A stretch of DNA of 64,000 nucleotides from Lunularia cruciata (GCA_948567375.1 OX419756.1:71128333-71192332); one strand, 5' to 3'; shown: positions 21,496 to 32,344, counted from the stretch's first letter. Numbers and translations: made by a program. Notes: generated from the letters alone by a model not told the origin.

Positions 21496-22460
21496 ACCAC
21501 ACTCCTTGCTTGGTAGTATCCAATAGAGGAGATATGTCTATTGGAGTTGTTTGGTGAGATTAACATTGGACTAGCTACAATATTACATGCAGGTATATGA
21601 GTACAAAGGTACTTGTATGTAGAGAGAGATGAGACTGCTTGGCGAGTCTCTCTACATCATGTGGCACACTTGGCCTACCGGTATCTTGAGTTATTATTGA
21701 TGTCAGCAGTTAGAGGTTACTAGAAGGCTTTACTAGCATACATTTCCTTATTGGGGGCGCATGATCTAGAGCAACATGTGCCTATTCACTTGGTGATTTT
21801 TGGATGGCCATGTCAAGTACATACACGTGTTGGCCGGGGTTTTGGTCTTTAGGATCCTTGTTCTAGTGTGTTTTGGGAGATGTTACGGATATTACAACAT
21901 CTCTAGGTTCATCAGTCCATTTCTCTAGCTTACCTTTTGGAGAACGTTCCTTTGATGGGTGATTCTTGCACCAAAGTGCTGGCAAGTACACATCAAGTCC
22001 ATTCTTGGATGGGATTTATTGTATTGTTAGATGCATCCAAAGTAGGATCACGGGCTCATCGTCTTTGTCTTTACCCCAGAAGGTTCTATAGCGTGCATAT
22101 CATGGGATTCAACAACTAGACCATATCCCTTGTTAATGATATCTTGGATGTTGGGCTGCAGTCTCAGACAGTGGTAGTGGTTGATAGATCATCTATGGTA
22201 GTGGTGAACCTAGTTGGATAGCCTACAGTTGCATTTTCTACACTCATGAGTTTCCTAAGCTCTCGTGCTTTTTGAGAGGGAGGACTTGGACTTGTTTATA
22301 GCAATTGGTGGAGCCTAATGCCAATGAGAGAGAGCGGGCGATGGGTTTTTGCACCGGTATTACCGTTATTCTAGTAGTATTAGAGGCATCCATGCATTAG
22401 GTGTTAGGTCAGGCTATGGACTATTTGACCTGGATTATGAGCCTTGGTTTGGCAAAGCAG
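21496..22460 (+). pseudogene. Cytosine-5 DNA methyltransferase domain inside family C pol
   Basis: Transfers a methyl group from S-adenosylmethionine to C5 of cytosine in DNA. Visible motifs in order: I, LELFGEINIG (21541-21570, SAM binding); II-like acidic end of YLYVERD; IV, IFGWPCQ with Pro-Cys-Gln at 21808-21816 (catalytic Cys codon 21811-21813); VI, LENVPL with Glu-Asn-Val at 21940-21948; VIII, GSRAHR (22045-22062); IX-like NERERAMGF (22323-22349); X, GQAMD (22407-22421). Motifs I-VIII lie in one frame, with stops at 21598, 21721, 21850 and 21904 and a frame end at 22117-22119; IX-X lie one frameshift later. Only ~200 bp separate VIII from IX, so the target-recognition region is short and the whole domain is about 310 residues. 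It lies between protease and RT in the same orientation, so it is part of the element, not a host gene. Confidence 0.88.
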
Positions 22461-23039
22461 CGTAGGATGCGCTTGATAGGCATCACCACTCAAACACTTG
22501 TGAGCCTTGTGCCTATCAAGACAATTTAGGCACATGTTAGGGGCAATGGACCAAGTGGACAAGGTATTTTTGGGATATAGCCAGTAGCTACTAGGGAGAG
22601 TGGTCTACTTGGAGTCCATCCAAGTGAGCATATGCTACTTGGATTACACCCTTGGTCCACTTAGGATGCAACTAGAGGACGTGTGGAGCTTGCAGCCAAA
22701 GTAGAGGGAGTTTTTCACACTAAGGTTAGGACCTCTAGTGGTCAGGGCATGACACTACTACTCCCAAGGGCCCAATGAAGCAGCCAGTCAGTACGTCTTC
22801 CACTCCTACAACAGTTATAGAGGATACTTGGGAGCCAGATCTTGGACCTAAGCTTACTATGGAGGAAAGATGAAGATTTTGGAGGTCTTGAGGAGCTACA
22901 CAAGTTGTTTTGCCTTCAATATGAAGGCAAACTCTAAAGGGACCTAGTATATGGATTGAGCTAACTAGCAATACACAAGTTTTTTGATGTCCTTATTGCT
23001 ATAGTGACATGGAGAGGACATTGATTCAGAGCCGGAGTA
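22461..23039 (+). pseudogene. Linker between methyltransferase and RT of family C
   Basis: Stop-rich sequence in the direction of pol, with no recognisable domain. Probably a decayed inter-domain linker. Confidence 0.5.
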
Positions 23040-24240
23040 GAGACCTTTTTGAGGCTAGTTTGGTAGAGATCTCACATGGAGAGTATGCATCAACTATAGT
23101 GATGCCAGCCAAGAAGGATATGCATGGCAACTACACAAATAGGCAGATGTGTGGAGATTACCGTCCTATCAACTAATAGACTAGGGCTGATTGGTATGTC
23201 ATGCATACAACAAAGGAGATTTTTGATGCAATTGGGCATGCAAAGGTCTTTAGTACTTTGGATCTTTGAGTGGGATATAATCAATTGCTGATCTAGGAGA
23301 AGGATAAGTCCAAGATAGCATTTTAGGCTATTGATCCTCACTGCAAGGATGTGTTATATTAGTGGAGGTTCTTATCATTTGGGTTAAAGAATACTCTTGC
23401 TGAGTTCCAGAGGGTCATGGATAGGATCCTAGCTGGATTGGATTTTGCTCAATGCTATATTGATGACATTTTAGTCTATAGCACTATTGTGGAGGAGCAT
23501 GAGCTATAGCTATTGGAGGTGTTTGAGAGGTTGAGATCTCATGGACTCCATTACATCCTAGGAAGTGTAGATTCTTCTATGAGTAGGTTGAGTTTTTGGG
23601 TCACACTATCTACCCTAGAGGACTCAGTGTTTAGTAGACCAAGGTGGAGGCTATTTCATATATTCCTTGGCCTACAGATGTGAGCAGAGTGCAAGCATTC
23701 CTTGGGTTGGCAAACTTCTATTGCCGCTATGTTAGAGAATTTAGTGCTATTGCCAACGGTTTGACAAAGCTGACCAAGTTTGCACAAGTGTGGTGTTGGA
23801 GAGATGAGCAAGAGAGAGCTTTTGTAGAGCTCAAGGAGAGGTTGACATCTGCTCCTATTTTGAGGAGACCAATCAGAGGATGACCATTTCAAGTTCATAT
23901 TGATTAGATTATGTTAGGGCTTGGAGTAGTGCTCACCTAGCATGATGATGAGGTGAAGGAGTTTGTGGTCGCCTATGCTAGTCGCTCCAACAATTCAATA
24001 GAGGCAAAGTATAGTTCATATGAGAGAGAGTGCTTGGTAGCAGTTTTGGCAATAGCACATTTCTGATGTTACATATTTGGTAACCCCTTCACCCTCATCA
24101 CTGATCATCAGCCATTGAAGTGGTTGATGGAATCCGACAAGCTTTCACAAAAGCTTGCACGATGGGCTCTAATTTTATAAGAGTATGATTTCATGATTAT
24201 TTTATAGACTAGGAGTGAACCGTGATGCAGATGGGTTGAG
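23040..24240 (+). pseudogene. Family C reverse transcriptase and RNase H
   Basis: RT: IVMPAKKD...CGDYRPIN (~23095-23178), STLDL (~23260), FGLKNT-AEFQRVMD, and the catalytic YIDDILVYS (~23457-23483), then FLGLANFYCRYVREF (~23698-23745). RNase H follows with EFVVAYASRS, ERECL and LITDHQPLKWLM (to ~24135), then LARWAL. Several stops and frame changes. Standard Ty3 RT/RNase H. Confidence 0.85.
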
Positions 24241-25739
24241 TAGAAACCCATGTTCCAGCCAGCAAGATGAGACCGGAGCACGTTGGCATGGTGAGACAAA
24301 TGAGGAGATGGTGCCAGGTTGGCATGCATCAGCCTTTCTGTATATATTTTTTGAGGCTTTGGTGGTATCTCTCTCAATGCATACAAGAGGAGTTATTGAG
24401 GCCACATATCCAAAGAGTGAAGATATTGGTACATTCCAACAAGACATTCATGGTGATGTCATAGTGATGGACTATCTTTGCACTGGTGTTGTGGATGGCA
24501 TAGTTGGAGCCAAGGAGAGAGACCGTGTTCTTCAGTGAGCTAGACGGTTCAGATTGGAAGGCAAACACTTTTTGCATGTATGGGAGGATGGTAGAGTGAG
24601 AGTAGTAACACTTCCATCTTAGAGACTATAGTTAGTTTGTCATGCTCATGACGAGCTAGGACATTTTGGAGTAAAGCATACATATAGCTTACTCCAAAGT
24701 CACTATTGGTGGCACGGTATGCAAACCAAGGGACAATAGTTTGTTGCCAAATGTGTGGTTTTTGATTGAGTTAGAGCATCATTCAATGCTCCTACACCAC
24801 AATTACACCTATTACCTATCATGGGATTAGGTTACCGTTGGAGTTTAGATTTTGCCGGACCTTTACCGTTGATTGTGAGACATTATTGGTATGTTTTGGT
24901 GATGGTGGAGCACTTCTCCAAGTGGATTGAGTTGGTGGCACTTCCTGATAAGTCCAATGAAGGAATGGCTTACTCATTCCTAGATCAAGTTCTTAGTCAT
25001 TTTGGTGCACCAGTTGAGGTTTTGACTGATCAAGGTACAAAGTTCTTGGGGGAGTTTCAAGTCTTGTGTGACAAGGCTTTGATTGATCATTGTACCACAT
25101 CTCAAGATCACCCTAAGGCCGATGGCTTAGTAGAGAGAGTGGTTCAGACAGTCAAGAAAGGATTATGAAAGTATAGTTTGCAGAGAGGCCACTTGGGAGA
25201 TTTGGATCTCCAATTACCTTGGTTGGCCATGGGCTATCGGTTCAACCGACCAGCCTTCTTAGCATCCTTCTCTCCTTACTTTCTAATTTATGGACAAGAT
25301 CCAGATTTACCTGCAACCATTTGTCAAGATGCTACTGTAGTCTTGGACATGGATGATCCAGATGTATGGGTGAGCGCATGTTCTCACTAGGTAGAGATCT
25401 TTTGGAGAATGATGCCGATGGCCTTTGAGAACTTAGCAATTGCTCAGTATAGGGATACCTTACGTTATGCTACTACTCAAGGAGGAGGTTATACCCTTGA
25501 TCCGTTGATTTCATCCAAGTGACTATGTATATCTACAGCAAACAACACCAACAACATTTGATGTTTTGATAGGTTGCACTATCTTGAGAGTGCATGAGGT
25601 TTTGCCATCTGGAGTCCTTGTGTTAGAAGGACGTGATTGTGTTGTTTGTAAGGATTATGTGCACAATCTTGCACCATGCCACCTCCCAAACATTAATGGT
25701 GCTATGGACTCAAGCTTGACACTTGTAAGTGCAAGCTTG
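24241..25739 (+). pseudogene. Family C integrase
   Basis: Zinc domain His residues in HAHDELGHFGVKHTY (~24640-24685), then WWHGMQ and a Cys pair. The core ORF 24821-25168 has Asp in SLDFAGPLP, Asp in LTDQGTKF and Glu in DGLVERVVQ. The C-terminal part (25178-25390, then from ~25500) includes CTILRVHEVLPSGVLVLEGR and runs without interruption into the PHD finger in one frame (25566-25862). Confidence 0.87.
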
Positions 25740-25742
25740 AGG

Positions 25743-25877
25743 TGTATGTTATGTGGCTCTTTTGGTGGAGCTGTTACTATGTTAGTGTGTGATAGATGTT
25801 CGAGAGGATGGCATATAGCATGTATGACTCCTCCCCTCATAGTGGTTCCTCAAGGACAATAGATATGTCCTAGATGT
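25743..25877 (+). pseudogene. PHD finger fused to the C-terminus of family C integrase
   Basis: Cys/His order fits a PHD finger: C-x2-C (CMLC), then C-x2-C (VCDRC), W-H-x2-C (GWHIAC), then ICPRC as the last pair. The Trp expected just before ICPRC is replaced by an in-frame TAG at 25860-25862 (TGG to TAG is one step). PHD fingers commonly read histone H3 tails, so it could play the targeting role a chromodomain plays in chromoviruses; that is inference. It shares a frame with the integrase tail, so it is a true fusion. Confidence 0.82.
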
Positions 25878-26040
25878 ATTTGACCTATAGCTAGTTCATT
25901 CTTTATATGGTATAGATTGCACACAGGCGACTAACAATGGGGCTCTATAGCACCCGGCCTCTTGATCTTTGCCCATCATAGGGTATGTCATATACTTGGA
26001 GAAGATGGCTAGTTGGAGTTAGAGAGACCTAACCGCCAGC

Positions 26041-26053
26041 TAGGGGAGGTGGT
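26041..26053 (+). other. Probable family C polypurine tract
   Basis: TAGGGGAGGTGGT immediately precedes TGTGGCAC, the apparent LTR start. Confidence 0.55.
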
Positions 26054-26611
26054 TGTGGCACTTTAGAGTTTATGTATGACTTATGTGGGAGTTGTGCTTC
26101 TATAGTGTATGATGTTGACAGTGATGTATGTTGTGTAGCAATATATATATGCACGACAGCTGTCACACCATTTTTAGTGTTGCATCTAGATTGCTTGGAC
26201 ATTGGAGTTCCAGTGATAGTAGTTAGAGGAATTTTGGCCGTTACTCATAGACAACTTTCCGATGGTCAGATTTTGTGTTTAGGGTATTGACTTCATGGTG
26301 GAGCATACTGTCACTTGCACCATCTACACCGTCAAGTGTTCCATCAGCAAGACCATTGGGATGAGATCTAGGTCAAAATCAAGAGTATACCCTAGAAATA
26401 CACCTCCAAAGAGCTCACTTCTCTAATGTTGAGCCTTTGAGTTCTTGGCTAGAGTGGACAAAAAGCCGGTGAGCATCACCTGGAGTCTCTTAGGTAGAGT
26501 GGGTGTGGCTTGATTGTAATCAATGCCTTGTTGTTAGCAAGTTGTTGCAGATTAGATCAAGTATTGATTTGAGATTGATTGATTTGAGTTGTAAATGATC
26601 TGATTATTTGG
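26054..26611 (+). repeat. Family C 3' LTR
   Basis: Starts TGTGGCACTTTAGAG after the polypurine tract. The start block (~105 bp, ending CACGACA) recurs at 26612-26709 and 30337-30440. The rest (~26225-26605) recurs at 29963-30336 and, reversed, at ~40800-41228. The right boundary is uncertain because a second LTR start follows directly. Confidence 0.65.
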
Positions 26612-26709
26612 CACTTTAGAGTTTATGTATGGCTTATGTGAGTTGTATTTTTATAGTGTATGATGTTGACAATAATGTATGTTATGTAGTGATGCATATA
26701 CGCACGACA
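26612..26709 (+). repeat. Second, interrupted family C LTR (start block)
   Basis: Repeats the first ~100 bp of 26054-26158 and stops at CACGACA, where family A protease sequence begins. The remainder of this LTR seems to resume at ~29956. Confidence 0.55.
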
Positions 26710-29700
26710 AGGTTGATGAAGAAGTTGGGTATGATATCTTCAAGACCTTCAACATTTGTGGTGAGCATGGCAAACAAGCAACAAGTTTGACAAGTAGGGG
26801 TGATGGATAAAGTGGCAATTTTAGTTACGGGAGTTCAAATCTCATGACTTTCCAAGTCTTGAAGGATTCAAGCTATGATTTAATTCTTGGGAGGCCATGG
26901 TTGAGAGCAACACTCACAACTAATCAATGGCACAAAAGGCATTTGAGGATTGGGCCATCAAACCATAGAGTCACAATTCTTGTGACTAACACCACCAACA
27001 CTTCACATTCAGATACTTCATCTTCTGATTATTGAGAATCAGATCCTGATGAAGGAGCTTTAGGTGTGGACACAAGCATGGAAGAGGAGACTTCTATTGA
27101 GGAAGATGAATCTAAATCTGACTCTGATTTAGATGTATATCCCTTGTGTGCTATGGATTTTGCACCTAAGCCATAGGTTTTGAAGGACCCAAATAAATCA
27201 CCATTGACACTTGAGGAGATAGAGAGGAGATTATCTACACTCAAGTATGGTCCAAGTGTTACCAAGGATGAGAAGATGAGATTTGGGGAGATTTTCCGCA
27301 AGTTCATTCATGTGTTTGCTTTTAGTTACAAGGAATTGAAGGAAGTCACCTTGGAGGAGCACAAGATAGAGGTGAAGTCACATGCAAGACCAATCCACCA
27401 AAAGCAATGTTGCATTAGCCCACCAATATCTTTGGTTGTGAAGGAGGAGATTGATAAGCTCAAGGAGGCGGATTTATCTTTGAGGTAGAGAATTCAGAAT
27501 GGGTGTCTCTAATTGTCATTATGAAGAAAAAGAATGGCAAGCTTTGGGTATGTGTGGATTACAAGAAGCTCAACGCTATTACCAAGAAGGACTACTACCC
27601 ATTACCCATTGCATTCATTGATGAGATGTTAGAGGAGGTTGCAGGTCATGAGAGGTACAATTTTGGAGATGGTTATAGTGGATACAACCAAATCAAGATT
27701 GCACCAGAGCATCAACAACTCACCACATTCACCACACCTTAGAGAACTTACGCTTTCAAGGTCATGCATTTTGGGCTTTGCAATGCTCTAGCCACATTCC
27801 AACGGTTCATGAACAAGGTACTTGAACCTTTCATTGGGAAATTTGTGAGAGACTTCATTGATGACTTTTGTGTCTATGGGAGCAAAGAGGAGCACTTTGA
27901 GCCCCTAATCAAGGTCTTGCAATGCTTGGATGAGGCAAATGCATCACTCAACCCCAAGAAGTGCATTTTTGGATGTGAAGAAGGTCTACTTTTGGGGCAC
28001 ATCATCTCCAAGGATAGAATATAAATTGATCCTAAGAAGGTGAGGAAAATCTCAAACCTTCTATTCTCTTCAAGCTTGATAAAGTTACGACAATTCTTGG
28101 GGATGGTTGGGTTCTATAGGAGGTTCATATTCTCATTTTCCATCAAGGTTTATGCATTGACTATCTACATGAAGAAGGGTGTAGATTACATGGTGATTTT
28201 GGAAGACAAGGAGGCTCTCAAAGCTTTTGAGGACCTCAAGCAATCCCTTGTTGTAGCTCCAATTCTTGCTCAACTTGATTGGAGTAAGCTTTTCATCCTC
28301 TACACTGATGCTTCTAATGAAGCTTAGGATGTACTCTTAGTCAATTAGACCAATATGGGTATAATCATCCAATATCTTATGCTAGTAGGCCAATAGTTTC
28401 AGCAGAGAAGAACTACTCTATCACAAAGAGAAAATGGTTGCCAGTGATCTTTGGTCTCAAGAAGTTTAGACACTGCTTTACTGGAGGGAAAGCCACCATT
28501 GTCACAGATCACAAGGCTTTGAAGTACATCTTCAACAAGCCTAATCTGGAAGGGAGACTAGCAAGGTGGATGATACTCTTGTTTGAGTATGACTACACCA
28601 TTGAGGATAGGCCAGGAAAGAAACATGCAAATGCAGATTTGTTATATAGAGCCTATGATCATGATGGAGATGAGCCACTAGATAATTCCTTCCCAGATGA
28701 GGAGCTCATAACAATCTCATTCACTCAAGAGGTTACAATGGAGTACAAGGAGATTGTGGATTTTGTGACAAGAGGTAACTATCCAGAAGGGGTGCATGCT
28801 AGGGAGAAGAAGGCCCTTGTAGCAAGATCTAGACCTTATACAATGGTGGAGGATATTCTTTTTCACCAAGGAGCAGATGGTCTACTTCGTAGAGTAGTGG
28901 GTAAGGAAGAGTCTATCCTACTCATAAAGGAGTTTCATGAAGGTTTAGTATATGGAGGACACTTTGTAAGAAAGGTGACTACTTTCAAGATTTTAGATGC
29001 AGATTACCATTGGAGAGTGATTTTCAAGGATTTTCTTGATTATTGCAAAACTTGTCATGTTTGTCAAGTTTTTGTTGGAAAGTCTACATCCACTACACCA
29101 GTTAGATCAATTCCATTGCTAGGACCTTTTGAGAAGTGTGGAATTGATTTTGTAGGTCCTCTCAATAGAACCCCAAGGAACAATCGGTACATTGTGATAG
29201 TTAGTGATTACCTTACTAAGTGGGTTGAGGCTAGACCATTGAGGGACAAGAATGAAAATGAAGTTGGTAGATTTCTTTATGAACTTATTATCATTAGGTT
29301 TGGATGCCTTTTGGAGTTGGTTCTTGATAAAGGAGAGGAGTTTACAAGAAGCATCACTATAGCCATGCTACAATATTTCTCTATCACACATAGAGTAACT
29401 ACATCCTATAAGCCAAATTCCAATGGCTTGGCAGAAAGAGCCAATGAGACCTTGTGCATGATATTGGCTATAGATGCAGAAATGGAAGGGGCTAAACATC
29501 ATTGGGACAAGAGGATTCATGCAATTTTGTGGGAGTATAAGACAACCATGAAGACTTCTACTAGATATTCTCCATTTCAATTGGTATATGGTTTTCAGTC
29601 TACCCTACCTATTCACTTTGATCTTCCTACCTTCCAAAGCATTCATAGGAGATTGAAGAAAGCACAAGGAGGTGATGCAGAGAAGTCAAGGAAGGAACAA

Positions 29701-29950
29701 CTCATGAAGTTGGAAGAGGCAAGAGCAGTTGCTATGGTTTGAGTGGAGCAAGCCCAAAGGAAACAAAAGGAGAGCTATGACAAGAGGCAAAGCAAGAAGA
29801 AGGTGGAGCCTTTGAAAGAAGGTGATCGGGTAATGTTGTTTGACTCCATTCAATTCAAGAGAGTACAAAAGAAATTTTTGCCTAAGTACTTTGGACCTTT
29901 CATGGTGAAGAAGGTGTGGGGCAATTACACCTATGATCTCAAGGAGTTAC
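26709..29950 (+). pseudogene. Family A protease-to-integrase fragment without LTRs
   Basis: Aligns with 7340-10568 of the full family A element, starting in the protease just after its active site and ending in the integrase C-terminus. Neither LTR, gag nor polypurine tract is present. Nucleotide similarity is high, with scattered stops (near 27034, 27174, 27486, 27742, 28023, 28324, 29740) and small indels. At the site homologous to 8492 it keeps the T missing from the full element, showing that the break there is specific to the younger copy. RT, RNase H and all integrase motifs are readable. Ends are not element ends, so it arrived by recombination or a chimeric template, not simple transposition. 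Confidence 0.9.
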
Positions 29951-30440
29951 TTAAGGAGTTAGCAGTCACTCATAGACTACTTTCTGATGGTCAGATTTTG
30001 TGTTTGGGGTATTGACTTCATGGTAAGGCCTACCATCACTTTGCAATGTTTGCACCATTGGGTGTGTTATTAGCAGGACCGTTAGGGTTTTAGACCTAGC
30101 TCAAGTCCATGGGTATACTTTTAAAGTGCATCTTTGGAGAGTTTACTTCTTTGATGTTGACCCTTCAAGTTCTTGGCTATGGTGGATAGAGGTTGGCAAG
30201 CATCATATGGATTCTCTTAGCTAGAACGTGTGTAGCTTGACTATAATTAGTGCACAATTGTTGGTAGTTTATAGAGTGACAAATCAAGTATTGATCTGAG
30301 TTGAGTTGATTTGAGTGATGTAAACAAACTGATTATTGTGGCACTTTAGAGTCTATGTATGACTTACGTGTGAGTTATGTATCTATAATGTATGATGTTG
30401 ATAGTGATGTACATTGTGTAATGATGTATATACGCATGAC
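29951..30440 (+). repeat. Family C LTR remainder plus a third LTR start block
   Basis: 29963-30336 matches ~26230-26610; 30337-30440 matches the LTR start block (TGTGGCAC...CATGACA). Together with 26054-26709 this forms a tandem series of family C LTRs with a family A fragment inside the second. No coding sequence. Confidence 0.65.
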
Positions 30441-30599
30441 ATGTATTATATATAACCATCTCCTAAAGATGTTTGGATCTAAAATGGATATCTTTCCACA
30501 TTGGTCCTTCATACTTCAAGCCAAACAATTGTAGCTTTCTCCAACATAAGGGACTATATACCAAAGTCTAATAAAACCCTATGTGGTATGCAGACCTTT
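30441..30599 (-). pseudogene. Family C protease, minus-strand copy (truncated)
   Basis: On the reverse strand this matches 20806-20930, including the protease active-site region (Asp-Phe-Gly, Asp codon at 30566-30568). It is cut at 30440 by a plus-strand LTR block, so the methyltransferase part of this copy is absent. Confidence 0.7.
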
Positions 30600-30690
30600 T
30601 GTAACAATATAGAATTGACCAACAAGTTAGTCAAGACCAACTATGTAGCAAATAGCCCAAATTAGCCTAGAATATTCTAGAAGCATCTAG

Positions 30691-30930
30691 GAAGCTTCTT
30701 GGTACCTTCCAAGTATTGGGTAATGTGCATGCCAAGTGATGAATCATAAGAGGAAGCTTCTTGGGAAGCTTCTTGGCTAGCTTAGCTTACACACCAAGTA
30801 GACAGTTTCTAGAAGGAAACTTCTTGAAGAAGCTAACCGGGACCGCTTCTTGAGAAGCTTCTTGTTTAGTTTGACTTCCACTCTAAGAAATCAAATTTGA
30901 GGAAGCTTCTGGAGAAGCTTCTCAAGAGCC
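30691..30930 (+). promoter_or_regulatory. Cluster of heat-shock-element-like sites
   Basis: Heat-shock factors bind alternating GAA/TTC triplets with two-base spacing. GAAACTTCTTGAA at 30816-30828 is a perfect three-unit site; GAAGCTTC cores occur near 30691, 30753, 30765, 30854, 30902 and 30914. They stand 20-250 bp upstream of the TATA box. That heat drives this LTR is inference from motif content, in analogy with known heat-responsive plant LTRs. Confidence 0.55.
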
Positions 30931-30943
30931 TTGTATACCTCCC

Positions 30944-30951
30944 TATAAATA
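30944..30951 (+). promoter_or_regulatory. TATA box of the solo LTR
   Basis: TATAAATA in the context CCCTATAAATACC, placed after the heat-shock-like cluster and ~115 bp before the LTR end. Confidence 0.6.
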
Positions 30952-31067
30952 CCAAAGCCCAAGCTCATGCTAGGCATTTGGAATTTTCCTCATTCAAGAG
31001 TTCCAATGTGAGCTTTTACCTTCATCTTCCATCCTCCTATTTCTCTCTTTGATCTTGGTCGTTTGCA

Positions 31068-32344
31068 CCTTCCCTAAAGGTCCCACCAAAAATAAAATGT
31101 CACTCTATTTATCCAATAGGACAACTCCAAGTGTGAATTGAGCTTGCTCAATAGCAAATCTAGATGGTAACTCCTCTAACCTAACTATTATTGCCTATTA
31201 TAAACCATTGGTTGATGAACTATCCTATGCTCAACCAAGTAAGCTCTACTACCAACCACCTTTGCTCTAAAAGCAAGAGACCCATCCTCCCTAATATTAC
31301 AAAGTGTGCCAACAAACTAGAACACTGGAATTGGATCAACTCCCAATGTAACCATGTCACTAGTTGAGCACAAAGAGAAGCACATGATCAATTGAGCTAC
31401 TCCTAACATTGTGCTAGACTCAATTTGTGTAATAGAAAGTGGATGACTAGTATTTAGTCCATCTTTCACTCCATTACTTCATACCACATGTGCACTAGGA
31501 CGTTTAGGAGGTATGTATGTTGTTTGTAGTGCTTTAGAGAATGTGAAAAACTAAGGAGCTCTAACTTATCCACCAGCTTCTCTTCTCTATGGGTCCAACT
31601 CCAATGATGCTCCTCTGGGCTTTGAAGTACATGCCACAATCTTAGTTACTATAGCAATATTGCCTATGTTGTTCTACATGTAAAGTCCAAGATATCTCTA
31701 TCACAAACATAAGAGGTTGTAGTTAAAGCACCTAAATCTGATCTCCTTTGAGATATGGCCATGCTAGCTAATCTTTACTCCAATTGCTTAATTTGAATAG
31801 TCATTTTTGTATTGGAAGCAAGTGTAGGTATTGGGCTCCTACTAGGTGTAGGTCCTCTACTACCACCTTGTCTTCCATGACCTGGAGCTCCTCTATCACT
31901 TGCCATAACAACCTTACCACTCTGTAACTCCGGATGAAGGTCAAAGCATTGGTCATTAGTTTGACCAAATCTATGGCTATGGTCACATTTTCTATATGTT
32001 GGTTGTGATGCACCATAGGTATCATGCACATTGCCTTAAGTGCACTCTCTCTTGTGATGAGGTCCACCACAAGTCCAACAAGCAATACCACCACTCATTA
32101 GTTGCTACTGACCCAAAAATGAAAGTAAGGGTCTAGTTGCACTAGGCCCTCCACTCACTCCATAAGATCTAGGTTTTCCACTCCACCCTTGGAAGCCAAC
32201 ATGGTGTGGTGTACTCTGTTACACTCTAGATGAAGTAACAACTATGATGAGGTTTCCGTACTAACTCTAGATGTCACCATTCTCTCTTTCATATTGAGCT
32301 CAATGCACTAAGCCAAACTAAAGACCACCACCAATGTAGGTGAG
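31068..32344 (-). pseudogene. Family C gag with zinc knuckle, minus-strand copy (3' part)
   Basis: Reverse-strand match to 20351-20800 at its left end. Further right, on the minus strand, it reads CWTCGGPHHKREC (a C-x2-C-x4-H-x4-C knuckle, ~32035-32075) followed by a stop and a second Cys/His stretch (YRKCDHSHRFG). A Gly/Arg/Pro-rich tail follows (31775-31930). Interrupted at 32344 by the chromovirus LTR; its upstream part continues beyond 38582. Confidence 0.65.

Larger units (their letters stand above)
20351..26611 (+). mobile_element. Family C Ty3/gypsy element with DNA methyltransferase and PHD domains (5'-truncated, decayed)
   Basis: Order on the plus strand: gag remnant, aspartic protease, ~0.7-kb linker, cytosine-5 DNA methyltransferase, linker, RT, RNase H, integrase, PHD finger, polypurine tract, LTR. 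The 5' LTR and first part of gag lie left of the family B insertion, outside the window. Its gag/protease region matches a minus-strand copy at 30441-41228, which confirms the element boundaries and order. Dozens of stops and several frameshifts make it a fossil. The RT has YIDDILVYS and the integrase WSLDFAGPLP...TDQGTKF, so it is a Ty3 lineage distinct from A and B. Confidence 0.85.
30600..31067 (+). repeat. Solo LTR with heat-shock-element-like motifs
   Basis: 468 bp, beginning TGTAACAA and ending GTTTGCA, flanked by CCTTT (30595-30599) and CCTTC (31068-31072), a probable 5-bp target duplication with one mismatch. It splits sequence that is contiguous in the plus-strand family C copy (around 20790), which fixes its limits. 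It contains about eight GAAGCTTC-type blocks and a TATA box, then ends in a pyrimidine-rich leader. It belongs to no other family in the window. Orientation is taken as plus from the TATA box. Confidence 0.7.

Noticed and set aside
21496-22460. Methyltransferase as an unrelated host gene fragment
   Set aside because: Same strand, continuous frame with the protease linker, and exact placement between protease and RT favour an element domain. Absence of the region in the truncated minus copy leaves a small doubt.
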